Positions 8,988 through 19,200 of a DNA stretch of 64,000 bases are shown here, piece by piece. The stretch lies in the NCBI GenBank assembly GCA_963770275.1, contig CAVYPD010000024.1, forward strand, positions 189,840 through 253,839, read 5' to 3'. Made by a program: the position numbers and the translations under genes. This DNA comes from Roseiarcus sp963770275. GTDB lineage: Bacteria > Pseudomonadota > Alphaproteobacteria > Rhizobiales > Beijerinckiaceae. Position 1 is the stretch's first letter. Every line of letters begins with the position of its first letter. The notes under the pieces were generated by a model. It was not told where the DNA came from, ran no database searches, and worked only from the letters and a program-made list of their open reading frames with translations.

Positions 8988-10610
8988 TCAGTGCCCGCCG
9001 CCTCCGCCCGCTCCCGCCGGCGCCGGGCGGCGCATCAGCGCGGCCAAGCCGACGCAAGCCAAAAAGACGACGGTGAGGGCGAGAAACACATCCGAGATCG
9101 CCATCACCTCGGCCTGCTTGCGAACGATCAGGGCAAGCTGGCGCGTCGCGGCGAGCTCGGCGTCCGACCCGCGCGCCGCCAAAGCCGCCGTCATGCGGGC
9201 CAACGTATCCGTCGCAACCTGACGTCCCCAGGTGACGGATTCCCGCAGCATCTCGAGATGCAGATCCATGCGCTTGTCGAGAAGCGTGTTGATCAGCGCG
9301 AGCCCAACCGCGCCGCCGAGGTTGCGCATTAGGTTGAAAAGCCCGGACGCGTTCTTGATTTTCTGCGGCGGCATGGTGCCCAGCGCCAGATTGTTGATCG
9401 GCACCATCGCCAGCATCAGCCCGACGCCACGGAACACCTGCGGCCACAAAAGCTCCCAGAAGTCCCAGTCGACGGTGACGTAAGAGGCCTGAAACGTCCC
9501 AACCGCGAACATGATGAAGCCGGCCGCGATCATCAAACGCGGGTCAACTCAATTCATCAGCCGCCCGGCGAACGGAGCGGTGAGGAACATGCATAGGCCC
9601 GTGACAAACATCGTCTTGCCGATCATCAGCGACGAATAGCCGCGCACCACCGCCAGATAGACCGGGTAGATGTAGGTGAGGCCGTAAAGCCCGATGCCGA
9701 GCACGAAGGCGAACATCGAACCGGTCCAGAAATTGCGGTCGCGGAAGGCGGTGAGGTCGACAATTGGCTGGCGCGCGGTCGCCATCCGCCAGAAGAAGGC
9801 GACGCAACTGACCGCCGAGATGACAATTGCGATCGTAACCGGCTGGCTCTCGAACCAGTCCTTTGACGGCCCCTCTTCCAGCGCATATTCCATCGCCCCG
9901 AGAAAACCGGCCATCGTGATGAGGCCGACATAATCGAAGTGGGTCAGAAGCGAATAGTCAGGCTCGTCAAAGTCGATCAACATCCAGGCGGCGATGGTGA
10001 CAATGATTCCGGGGCCAAGATTGACCAGGAACAGCCAGTGCCAGGAAAACCAGTCGGTGAGATAGCCGCCGACCGTGGGCCCGATCGTCGGCGCCAGCGT
10101 CGCCACAAGGCCAATAATCGGGGCGATGAACGGCTGCTTGTCGCGCGGGAAGATAGTGAATGCGGAAGCGAAAACGGTGGGGATCATGCCGCCGCCGATG
10201 AAGCCCTGGAGCGCTCGCCAGAGGATCATCTCCTCGATCGAGTTGGCATGGGCGCACATGAAGCTCATGAGCGTGAAGCCGCCGGCCGAAATGGTGAAGA
10301 TGACGCGCGTCGACACCACCCGCGACAGGAAGCCCGACAGCGGGATCATGATCACTTCGGCGACGAGATAGCTCGTCTGTACCCAGGTGACTTCGTCGGA
10401 CGACGCGGAGAGCCCTGCCTGGATCTGCGAAAGGGACGCCGAGACGATCTGGATGTCCAGGATCGCCATGAACATCCCGAACACCATGAAGATGAACGCC
10501 GCGACCCGCTTGAGCGAGAAATCGCCCTGCGCGACCGCCGCTGGCGCGACGATGAGATCAGTAGCCGGCGACGCCCCGCCTGGCCGTATCGCGGGGGCCG
10601 CGCTGGTCAC
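8988..10610 (-). CDS. DHA2-family MFS multidrug exporter (EmrB-like) with an in-frame stop
   Basis: A 14-helix proton-driven exporter. FMAILDIQIVSASLSQIQ, WVQTSYLVAEVIMIPLSG and WRALQGFIGGGMIP are family motifs A-C; the C-terminal half has ASGLFNLMRNLGGAVGLALINTLLDKR. The coding frame is the same on both sides of a TGA at 9549-9551: the text reads GRLMN-stop-VDPRLMIAAGF, where the family has an Arg or similar, so one C-to-T change would explain it. The start ATG at 10610 overlaps the stop of the membrane-fusion gene by 4 bases (ATGA). Without readthrough or correction the protein is cut at ~354 of ~540 residues. Confidence 0.85.
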
Positions 10611-11914
10611 GGCTTCAGGCTGCGAGTCGCGAAGGCTTCGAGCCCAAGCGCCCCGAGTAGCGTTGGCTCCGGTGTGGCGGGATCGCGGGTATGGATCGTT
10701 GCGACGACCGAGAGCCCGGACCGGAGCGGCACCTGCTTCAGAACTTCCTCAGGAAAAGTAACGCGGACCGCCACCCGCTGGACGACCTTGGTGAAGTTTC
10801 CGGTCGCGTTGTCTGGCGGAAGCAGCGAGAACTGTGAGCCTGAAGCCGGGGAGACAGACGAGACCACGCCCTCGACCACCCTGCCGTCGAGCGCATCGAT
10901 GGAGACATCGACTTTCTGTCCCGGCTTGACGTTCGCAAGCTGGGTTTCCTTGAAGTTGGCGTCGACGTAAGAAGCGTCGAGCGGCACAAGCGCCATCAGC
11001 CGGGTTCCGGGCTGCACGAGGTTTCCGACCTGAGCCGCCTTGTTGCCGACGGTTCCGTCGAAGGGCGCGATGACGCGGGTGAACGAAAGGTTGCGCTCCG
11101 CCATCGCCTGAGTGGTCACGAGCTCGTTGCGCTGGCGCGCGGCCTCGTCCTTCTGCGCCTTGAGCACGTCGAGATTGGCCTTTGCGCCATCAAGCGCCGC
11201 GGCGGCGGACGCCTGGCTCGCCTTGGCGGCGGCCAAGGCGGCGATCGTGCGGTCGCGATCGGCGGTCGCCTGCTCAAGACGCTGTTGCGAGCCGAAGTTG
11301 GTCTGCGCGAGCTTGAACGAACGGTCGTGCTCCAGGCCGGCCCGCTCGACGTCGGCCTCAGCGCTCTTGACCTGCGCCGCGGCGGAATCGACCTGGGCCC
11401 GAGCCTGGGCGATGATCGCGCCCTGAGCCTCGATCTGGCGGGCGAAGCGAGCGATCGTCGCGTCTTCAGTGCCAATGCGCGCACGGGCCGCCTCGACGGC
11501 GTTCTGATAGTCGCCGTCGTCGATCGCAGCGAGCAGATCGCCCTTGTGGACGACCTGGTTGTCAACCACCGGAACTGCGGTCAGGTGGCCCATGGCCTTG
11601 GCTGCGATGATCGCGGTGTCCGCGCTGACATAGGCGTCGTCGGTCGAAACCAGAAAGCGCCCGGTGACGAAATAGTCGTAGGCCGTTTTGCCGCCGTAGC
11701 CCAGCCCGGCGAGGATGAGAACGGGCATGATGAATCGGCGTAGGCCGGACCGCTTGGCCGGAGCAGCCTTAGCGGGCATGCCGACTGCTGGTGGATGCGC
11801 GAGAGCGCCGGGGGAGCCACCGCCAGGAATAGGAAAGTTGGCAGGCAGGGGAGCCGTCATCGCCTTGGACGCTGTGACTGCACCCAACTCCGCGACCGTC
11901 TGGTCATCGGCCAT
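10607..11914 (-). CDS. HlyD/EmrA-family membrane fusion protein
   Basis: Periplasmic adaptor for the adjacent exporter, 435 residues. A cytoplasmic N-terminus is followed by one transmembrane helix (RRFIMPVLILAGLGYGGKTAYDYF). Then come the first lipoyl half-motif (TDDAYVSADTAIIAAKAMGHLTAV), a long alpha-helical hairpin rich in Ala, Gln and Glu (~150-260), the second lipoyl half, and VIAPFDGTVGNKAAQVGNLVQPGTRLMALVPL. It is the first gene of the emrAB-like operon and shares a regulatory region with the divergent tetR gene. An outer membrane partner is not seen here. Confidence 0.93.
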   Translation of the reverse strand: MADDQTVAELGAVTASKAMTAPLPANFPIPGGGSPGALAHPPAVGMPAKAAPAKRSGLRRFIMPVLILAGLGYGGKTAYDYFVTGRFLVSTDDAYVSADTAIIAAKAMGHLTAVPVVDNQVVHKGDLLAAIDDGDYQNAVEAARARIGTEDATIARFARQIEAQGAIIAQARAQVDSAAAQVKSAEADVERAGLEHDRSFKLAQTNFGSQQRLEQATADRDRTIAALAAAKASQASAAAALDGAKANLDVLKAQKDEAARQRNELVTTQAMAERNLSFTRVIAPFDGTVGNKAAQVGNLVQPGTRLMALVPLDASYVDANFKETQLANVKPGQKVDVSIDALDGRVVEGVVSSVSPASGSQFSLLPPDNATGNFTKVVQRVAVRVTFPEEVLKQVPLRSGLSVVATIHTRDPATPEPTLLGALGLEAFATRSLKP

Positions 11915-11941
11915 GTGAGAAACCCACCCTTAACCGAAAGC

Positions 11942-11960
11942 TGACCGAACCGTTCGGTCA
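11942..11960. promoter_or_regulatory. Palindromic operator 1 for the TetR repressor
   Basis: TGACCGAACCGTTCGGTCA is a perfect 9+1+9 palindrome. It lies just downstream of the predicted efflux-operon start point and just upstream of the tetR -35 box. Its 15-base core ACCGAAC-N-GTTCGGT is repeated at 12009-12023, which supports it as a repressor site. Confidence 0.85.
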
Positions 11961-11967
11961 TTTTTCG

Positions 11968-11998
11968 TTGACATAGCGGAAGCAACAGCCTATTGCAA
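11968..11998. promoter_or_regulatory. Overlapping divergent promoters of tetR and the efflux operon
   Basis: On the plus strand TTGACA (11968-11973), a 17-base spacer and TATTGC (11991-11996) form a near-consensus promoter for tetR. On the minus strand TTGCAA (11998-11993), also a 17-base spacer, and TATGTC (11975-11970) form the promoter for the efflux operon. Each -35 box overlaps the other promoter's -10 box, so the two cannot easily be occupied together. Confidence 0.7.
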
Positions 11999-12008
11999 CA
12001 GAAATCGA

Positions 12009-12023
12009 ACCGAACGGTTCGGT
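12009..12023. promoter_or_regulatory. Palindromic operator 2 for the TetR repressor
   Basis: ACCGAACGGTTCGGT is a 7+1+7 palindrome with the same core as the site at 11942-11960; centre-to-centre distance is 65 bases. It sits at the start of the tetR transcript, 27 bases before the chosen start codon, consistent with autorepression. Confidence 0.85.
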
Positions 12024-12049
12024 CATGGCAGGAGGCGGAAAGGCAAACT

Positions 12050-12679
12050 ATGGAATCGGAGGCGTTAGAGCAGGAAGCGGCGGCCAATGAGGGCAACGCG
12101 AAGCAACGCCAGATCATGGATGGGGCGCGGCAGGTGTTCCTTAGCGCTGGCTTCGACGGAGCGAGCATGAACGACATCGCCCGCGCCGCCGGCGTCTCCA
12201 AGGGCACGCTGTACGCCTATTTCGGCTCGAAGGACGAATTGTTCGAAGCCATCATCCGCGCCGAAAAGAGCCAGGCGGCGGAGCGCCTCTGTGCTTTCCG
12301 GCGCGAGGGCGATGCGCGCGAAATGCTAACGGACTTCGGCGTCCGCCTGATGCAACGGATATGCGAGCCCGGAACCCTAGCGCTCGCCCGGGTGGTCATC
12401 GCCGCGGCGGAGAAATTCCCCAATGTCGGCCGCGCCTTCTATGAGGCCGGCCCGCTTTTTGGTGCGACCCGGCTCGCCGCGGAACTCGAAAACCTGGAAA
12501 AGGCGGGGGTGCTGAAGGTCCCCGACCCCGAGCGCGCCGCTTGGCAGTTCCTCGACCTCTGCCAGAGCTATGTGTTCAAGCGCCTGATATTCGGGGTGGT
12601 CAACTCGATCAGCCGAGAGGAGATCGAAGCCTCGGTTGATGCTGGGGTCGACGTGTTTCTCAAGGCGTATGGCGTCTAG
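12050..12679 (+). CDS. TetR/AcrR-family transcriptional repressor
   Basis: About 209 residues from ATG 12050, which has a GGAGGCGG ribosome-binding site; a TTG at 11993 in the same frame would place operator 2 inside the gene and is less likely. Residues ~20-66 are the DNA-binding domain: RQIMDGARQVFLSAGFDGASMNDIARAAGVSKGTLYAYFGSKDELFEAII. The C-terminal part is the variable ligand pocket, ending EEIEASVDAGVDVFLKAY. Its position and the paired palindromes indicate that it represses itself and the divergent EmrAB-like pump and is released by a pump substrate. The inducer is unknown. Confidence 0.93.
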   Translation: MESEALEQEAAANEGNAKQRQIMDGARQVFLSAGFDGASMNDIARAAGVSKGTLYAYFGSKDELFEAIIRAEKSQAAERLCAFRREGDAREMLTDFGVRLMQRICEPGTLALARVVIAAAEKFPNVGRAFYEAGPLFGATRLAAELENLEKAGVLKVPDPERAAWQFLDLCQSYVFKRLIFGVVNSISREEIEASVDAGVDVFLKAYGV

Positions 12680-12694
12680 CCCACGCGCCGCAGG

Positions 12695-14135
12695 TCATTT
12701 CTCTTTCTTATCGACAGCGAGCGGATGGATCATGTCCTCTGGACGGACCCATTTGTCGAACTGTTCGCCCGTAACGAACCCGAGCTCAACCGCCGCGTCC
12801 CGCAGGCTCGTGTCCTCCCGATGGGCCTTGATCGCGATCTGCGCCGACTTCTCGTAGCCGATATGCGGGTTGAGCGCCGTCACCAGCATGAGCGAATTGT
12901 CGAGATGCTCCTTGATGCGCTTCTCGTTCGGCTCAATGCCGACCGCGCAATTGTCGTTGAACGAAATGCAGCCCTCGGTCAGAAGCTGCACCAACTCTAG
13001 AACATTGTGCAGGATGACCGGCTTGAACACGTTCAGCTGGAAGTGGCCGTGAGCCCCGGCCATGCCAACGGATACGTCGTTTCCGAACACCTGCACGGCG
13101 ACCATCGTCAAGGCTTCGGATTGGGTGGGGTTGATCTTCCCCGGCATGATCGAGGACCCCGGCTCGTTTTCCGGGATCCTCAGTTCGCCGATGCCCGCTC
13201 GCGGTCCGCTGACATAGAGGCGGATGTCATTGGCGATCTTCATGCATGCGCCGGCCAGAGTGCGAAGCGCAGAGCTGACGTTGACCATCGCGTCGTCCGC
13301 CGACAAGGCCGCGAATTTGTTGGGCGCCGAGGTAAAAGGCTCGCCGGTTTCCCTGGCGAGAATCCGCGCGACTGTCTCGCCGAAACGCGGGTCCGCGTTG
13401 AGGCCGGTGCCGACCGCCGTCCCGCCAATTGCAAGCGGCATCAACCCTTGGCAGGCGCGCTCGACGCCCGCGATCGCCTGATCGAGCTGAGCAACCCAAC
13501 CTGAAATCACCTGTCCCAGCGTGAGCGGCGTCGCGTCCTGGAGATGAGTGCGCCCGACCATCACGATATGGGAAAAGGCCTTCTCCTTGGCTTTAAGCGT
13601 ATCGCGCAACTGCGAGACGGCCGGCAGCAGCGCCTCCCTGATCCGCATGACGGTCGCGATATGCATGACGGTCGGGAACACGTCGTTTGATGATTGACTG
13701 TGATTGACATCGTCGTTCGGATTAATCGGCTTCTTCGAGCCGATCACGCCGCCTGCCATCTGAATCGCCCGGTTGGCGATCACTTCGTTGGCATTCATGT
13801 TGGATTGGGTGCCGGACCCCGTCTGGAACACGACCAGCGGGAATTCGTCGTCGAACTTACCGTCGATGACTTCCTGAGAAGCCCGGACGATGAGATCGGT
13901 TTTTTCCTTCGACAATTGCTTAAGTTCGAGATTGGCCAGCGCCGCGCATTTCTTCAATAGACCCAAAGGCTCGGATGACCGGCCGCCCCCAGCGATGCCG
14001 CTCGACCCCGATGACGAAATTAAGGCGGGAGCGCTCGGTCTGCGCGCCCCACAAATGCTCGCCCGGCACCTGCACCTCTCCGAGCGCGTCTTTTTCAGTT
14101 CGCCAGTTCTCGTTGTTCGCCGATGCGCCCGTCAT
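12695..14135 (-). CDS. fumC: Class II fumarate hydratase, frame broken by one extra base
   Basis: TCA-cycle enzyme interconverting fumarate and malate. The start is ATG 14135 (MTGASANNENWRTEKDALGEVQVP, then LWGAQTERSRLNF). The main part has QTGSGTQSNMNANEVIANRA, NPNDDVNHSQSSND, GRTHLQDATPLTLGQ and the signature GSSIMPGKINPTQ with the catalytic Ser loop. The N-terminal 57 residues are in a different frame. Removing one C from the CCC at 13962-13964 joins VIRAFG to LLKKCAALANLELKQL, as in the family. One gene, one inserted base. It is convergent with tetR, only 15 bases apart. Confidence 0.9.
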
Positions 14136-14295
14136 GATGTCCTTGTCTCCGGAGGAAAGCCTTTGCGAGGATGGACCGACAAAAGCAAGGCGCCGGCGCT
14201 CTTGCCCCGATCGTCCCCCTTCTCTATAAGCCGGCGTTTCGCGCCGGTTCCGACACCCCTGGAGGCAGGGCGCGATGCAATAAAAGGACATCATC

Positions 14296-15051
14296 ATGGC
14301 AGCGATCAAGCAACTCGCGGCCGTGGCGCGTAGCGGGACAGGCAAGGGGGCCGCCCGCTCCGTTCGTCGCGAAGGCCGTGTTCCAGCCGTCATCTATGGC
14401 GGCGGCGTCAAACCCGAGCCGATCTCGGTCGACTACAAGGACGTCAACAAGTTCATCTACGCCGGCCACTTCCTGACCTCGATCTTCGAGCTCGAACTCG
14501 ACGGGCGCAAGGAGCGGGTTCTGCCGCGCGACTATCAGCTCGACGTCGTCACCGACCGGCCGGTTCATGTCGATTTTCTGAGGCTTTTGCCCGGATCGCA
14601 CGTGCGCATCGGCATACCTGTGCATGTCGCCAATCGCGACGCCTCGCCCGGATTGAAGAAGGGCGGCGCGGTCAATCTGGTGCTGCATACGGTCGAAGTC
14701 ATGGCGCCCGCCGACGACATTCCGGAATCGATCACCATCGACCTCGCGGGCATGGATTTCCACGATTCGGTGCACGTCTCCGCGCTCAAGCTGCCTGAAG
14801 GCTGCCGGCCGATCGCCGGCACGGCCGAGCTGACGGTGGTGACGATCGTGCCGCCGACGGTCATGGTCGAGGAGACGCCCGCAGCGGGGGCCGCAGCAGC
14901 CGCGCCCGCAGCAGGGGCCGCAGCCGCCCCGGCGGCTGGCGCTGCTCCAGCCGCTGGAGCCGGCAAGGGCGCCGCCGCCCCGGCGAAAGGCGCAGCAGCC
15001 GCTCCCGCCGCCGCCAAGCCAGCCGCGGCCAAGCCCGCCGCCAAGAAGTAA
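14296..15051 (+). CDS. rplY: 50S ribosomal protein L25 (Ctc form) with Ala-rich tail
   Basis: Binds 5S rRNA in the large ribosomal subunit. MAAIKQLAAVARSGTGKGAARSVRREGRVPAVIYGGG is the L25 N-terminal domain; the TL5/Ctc-type beta domain follows (VDFLRLLPGSHVRIGIPVHV, GGAVNLVLHTVEVMAPADDIPESI). From residue ~195 the protein turns into a ~55-residue tail of Ala, Pro, Gly and Lys (AAGAAAAAPAAG repeats ending KPAAKK), common in this class and probably disordered rRNA-binding extension. Upstream of pth, the usual order. Confidence 0.95.
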   Translation: MAAIKQLAAVARSGTGKGAARSVRREGRVPAVIYGGGVKPEPISVDYKDVNKFIYAGHFLTSIFELELDGRKERVLPRDYQLDVVTDRPVHVDFLRLLPGSHVRIGIPVHVANRDASPGLKKGGAVNLVLHTVEVMAPADDIPESITIDLAGMDFHDSVHVSALKLPEGCRPIAGTAELTVVTIVPPTVMVEETPAAGAAAAAPAAGAAAAPAAGAAPAAGAGKGAAAPAKGAAAAPAAAKPAAAKPAAKK

Positions 15052-15140
15052 CGGCCAAGCGCGTCGATCGAGGCCCGTCCGGCGCGGGCGCTTCGACGCC
15101 GCGCCGGACGAGCGGCTCAGGCTGATCGATCGGGGACCCC

Positions 15141-15737
15141 ATGCTGGTCATTGCGGGACTCGGCAATCCGGGCGCTCGATACGCGCGCAACCGCCACAAC
15201 ATCGGTTTCATGGCGGTTGACGCGATCGCCGAGGCGCGCCGGTTCGGCCCCTTTCGCGCCCGGCATCAGGGACTGATGACGGACGGACTGATTGGCGATG
15301 AGCGGGTCATGCTGCTCAAGCCTCAGACCTATATGAACGATTCCGGACGCAGCGTCGGCGAAGCTTTGCGCTATGCGAAGCTCGACCTCGGCGCGCTGGT
15401 CGTCATCCACGACGAGCTCGATCTCGCGCCGGGCAAGGTGAGGGTCAAGGTCGGCGGCGGCGACGCCGGCCACAACGGCCTGCGCTCGATCACCGCCCAT
15501 GTCGGCGCCGGCTACAAGCGGGTGCGGATCGGCATCGGCCATCCCGGCGACAAGTCGCTCGTCCATAATTATGTCCTGAACGACTTCGCCAAATCGGAGG
15601 CGGGTTGGGTCGAGGCCGTCTGCCGCGCGATCGCCGAGGCTGTCCCGCTGCTGGCCGCAGGCCACGACGCGAGCTTCCAGAACAAGACCCATCTCGCCAT
15701 CGAGGCGGCCGGCTTCGGCGAGAAGGACAGCGCCTGA
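15141..15737 (+). CDS. pth: Peptidyl-tRNA hydrolase
   Basis: Releases peptides from peptidyl-tRNA that has dropped off ribosomes. 198 residues. LVIAGLGNPGARYARNRHNIGFM carries the conserved Asn and catalytic His (RHN), KPQTYMNDSGRSV is the second motif, and VIHDELDLAPGKVRVKVGGGDAGHNGLRSI contains the conserved Asp and GHNGLRS. It follows rplY by 89 bases. The ychF gene that often comes next is absent. Confidence 0.97.
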   Translation: MLVIAGLGNPGARYARNRHNIGFMAVDAIAEARRFGPFRARHQGLMTDGLIGDERVMLLKPQTYMNDSGRSVGEALRYAKLDLGALVVIHDELDLAPGKVRVKVGGGDAGHNGLRSITAHVGAGYKRVRIGIGHPGDKSLVHNYVLNDFAKSEAGWVEAVCRAIAEAVPLLAAGHDASFQNKTHLAIEAAGFGEKDSA

Positions 15738-16216
15738 CGGAACGCCCTGCCCTCGAGCTCCGCCGCGAGCCGCCGCCGATACAACCGGAGGGCGAATGAG
15801 CGCCAAATAAATGCAAGAAAAACCAAAGGAATCCAAGCAAAAAAGCTTGCATTTCCTTGGATTTCTTTGGCCGAATTCGGCCTTTTCAATGCGTTACGGC
15901 GAATCCAAATAAAAAAATCTTATTTCCTCGCCACTCGCGTCTTAGGTTGTGCAAAGCGGCCTCGAACGCTCCTTCTCTCCGACACTACCTTTGGCGGGCT
16001 GCGGCCTTGAATCTGGCCAACAGAAAACCATAACACAGACTTATGATTTCCGCAAACAATTGCGCCAGCTTGCACTGGTTCAGATGAGCCGCCTGAGACC
16101 ATCAGGCGACTGCGGGATCGGAAACTCGTCTCGACCCGGAGCCGAGGATTTGCGAGGTCACGTCCGCGCCACACGCCGGCCGGAATGACACACCGAGGCG
16201 ATGGCGGCGCCGCGTC
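15738..16216. other. Intergenic region after pth
   Basis: A 479-base gap without a convincing gene. The first ~50 bases are ordinary GC-rich sequence. From ~15801 to 15935 the composition becomes AT-rich, holding the nested repeat described separately at 15811-15870 and A-rich tracts around 15906-15930. The rest (15940-16216) has no recognisable feature. Confidence 0.6.
15811..15870 (+). repeat. Interleaved inverted repeats (possible RNA structure or terminator of pth)
   Basis: Two pairs of complementary arms interleave: ATGCAAG (15811-15817) pairs with CTTGCAT (15846-15852), and CCAAAGGAATCCAAG (15823-15837) pairs with CTTGGATTTCTTTGG (15856-15870, one G-T pair). The A-B-A'-B' order would allow either one long hairpin or an H-type pseudoknot. 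It lies 74 bases past the pth stop, so it could also be the pth transcript end. Confidence 0.5.
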
Positions 16217-19200
16217 TCAGACGCGCGACGGCAGGTCGGCGAAGCGGCGGGCGCCGGCGACGACCGCGTCGAGCTCGGCGAGTTCCTCATCGCGGCGATG
16301 GTAGCCGCATTCGGCGATGAGCTTGCGCACGACGTCGAGCTCCTTCCGCGCTTCCTCCTTGAGCGCCGCCGCAGCGTCGGGATCAGGCAAGACCGGCGGC
16401 GGTGGGCTCGCGCTCGACGAGGCCGTTGAGCGGCGCGAAGGCCTCGCGCCGCGCGAGCGCGAGCCGCGCGCCTTCGAGCGCGCAATCGCACCAATACAGT
16501 CGCATTAATTCCGGTTCTGCGATCTCTTTTGCCTCGTCGAGATCGCTTTTGGCGCCATCCCAATCGCCGATGGCGCGACGAAACGCGCGCGCGGGCGAGC
16601 AGGCCGCGCGCCAGCTGCGCGTCGGCGCCGGACGCGCGCAGGCTTAGAATGGCTTCGTCCATGATGGCCGCGGCTTCGCGCATCGGTCCGCGGGTTCGGC
16701 CAAACTCGCGTCTGCCAAACCCGGCAGTGCTAAGGCGAGATGGGTGCGGGCAAGCATTAGAGTGAATAGCCCGATTTCAAGCGTCGAGGGGTCGGATGCC
16801 CAGTCTGAAGATGTGCGAGGCCCGATCCCGCACCTCTGGGGCCTGTCCCTTGGATAGAAGCAGCTCGCAGTACCAATAACCCCAGAGGTGAGACAAAAAC
16901 CGAGAATTCGACCGATGGCGTTGCTGAATTTGTTCCGCGGCGCAAAACTCGTCTTCCGCCAATTTGCGGTCACCAGCGGCATCAAGCGCGTAGGCGTAGC
17001 GGGTGCGCGTTCCGATCATTTGATCTTCATCGCAACTTCGGTCTGCATGAACTCATGCCAGTTCGCGCCGTTGCCACCGCGGCGTCGATGTTTCCCAAGA
17101 GCAGCTCGACGTCACTCAGGTTAGACGAGCCCATCGCGGCGTCTCCCCAATTTTGAGCTTCCTCAGCGAGCTGCAAGGCGATGCGCATGCCCGGCAGCGC
17201 ATCTTGTAAACGCCCCAAAGCACCTAGAGCAAAAGCTGCTGATATTGAAGACCAAAGCCCGATCCAAGGGCGTCAGCGCGGCCACCGGAGTTTCGTAAGG
17301 GCGGTCGAAGAATCCTGCCATCGCAGCGAGATCACTCCGGCGTATGTCGCCAAGTAGTTCGATTTCCACGGCGGATGCGGCCGCTGAAAGACTTCGTGCA
17401 GAGCCTCCGTCGTATCGCTCAGCGCGACAACCATGGGCGATGGCGTGATAGAGCGGCGCAAGTTCGGCCAGCGTCGGCTCTCGCCTTCGCGGGTCGTGTC
17501 GCGCAGATGGTCGTAGAGGCGGCTGTGCGCTTCTTTCCACGCCGCTTCGTTCGTCTGCTTGAGGCGCTCGCCGAACCACTCGCGCACCAGAGGATGGGCG
17601 TCGAGCGCTTCCCGGTCGGACGGATCGACCGGCGCTAGCAGCTGAACTTCACGCAGCCGTCCGACGGCGTGCCGCCATTGCTCGTCGCTGAGGCTAACGA
17701 GCGCATCGGTTAGGCCGCGAATCGGCGGCTTGGCGCGCAGCGCCTTGAGGCAGTCGCCGCTCGCCGGGCGGTCGAACAGGCCGACGCAATGGAGGATGGC
17801 GAGCAGGATCGGCTGATCGGCGAGCCATTCCTTCTCGTAGGATTCCATCACCCGCCGCGCCTGATCGTGGCGCGGATTGTCGGCGTCGGCGAGCAGGCCG
17901 CGGATGTGATCGCGCCGGCGCACGTCGCCGTTCTGCGTCTCCTTGATGAGGCTCGCGAGCAGCGTCAGCGCCAGCGGATGGCCGCCGAAATCGTGCGAGG
18001 CCGCCCTTAGCTCCTTGTCGATCCCCCAGACGTCGTTGTCGCGCAGGAGTTCGGCGCCCGCTTCGTCCGACAGCCGCTCGACGTCGACGACCGGCGCGGC
18101 GCCGTCCTTGAAGCGCTGGATGTCGGCGACCGCGACGCGGCTGGTCAGCACGATCAGGCTGTGGTCCGCGCTGCGGCGGCGCCGCGGCGAAGCGGCGCAA
18201 CAGAGCGCGCAAGCCCTGGTCCTTGAGTTGGCCGGCTGCGGGCCCGGCCCATGCTGCAACGGCTCGACGCCGTCGAGCACAAGCAGGACGCGGCGCGTCA
18301 TCAGCGCCTCGGCGATGGCCTCGCCCTTGGCGGAGGCGCTGGTCGTGTCGATCTTCACGTCGAGCTTGGCGAGCGCCCAGTCGAGAAACGCGTCCGCCGC
18401 GGTCGCGCGCTCTTTCGAGCCCTGGCTGTAGAACGACCAGCCGAGCACGCGTTCGGCGCCGCGATAGCTGTCGGCTTGCAGCCGCGTCAGCCATTCGTTG
18501 ACCAAAGCCGACTTGCCCGCCCCGCCCTCGGCGATGAGCGAGAGGATGTTGGTCTTGCCGTCGCTCCAGGCCTCGTCGAGGCGCGTAAGCTCCGCGTCGC
18601 GCCCAACCAAGCCGCTCGTAGCCGGTTTCCGGCAGGCCAGTGATATCGACAACAGGCGCCGCTCGCGCCGCCTCCGCCGCGGGCGCGATCCGTTCGATCT
18701 TCACGCCGGACACGATCAGGTCCTTGGGCTCGGATCGTCTCCACGCCGAATGGCAGAGTGAGGAGCTCGCTCATCGGCGGCCGCCGCGCCTTTCTGCTCG
18801 GCGATCGTATTCGCGATCTCGGCGATCTCGTCGGCGGCGTCGGACATGTGCTGATTTCGCTCAGCGAGCGCATAGCTCTGAAGCGGTTTGGCGTCGCGGG
18901 GACGCAGATTGAAGTCTTGGACCCTTTTGAGGCCAGCCTTCGGCGTCGGTTCAATGAGCAGTGGGTAGACATGCAACTCGCCCGCCGTCTGTCGCCGGCG
19001 AGCGATCTCAAGCTCTTTGTCTATAATGTAGTCGGAACCCATGGAATTGGCGGAGACGAGCAAAACAAAAATGTTGCACGCCAGCAGGTGTCCCTCGATC
19101 TCCTTGTCCCACTTCGTCCCGCCCTGCATTTGACGGTCGACCCAAATCCTGAACTCGCCGCTCTTCACCGCGGGACGCAAGAACTTCATGACGAAGGTGA

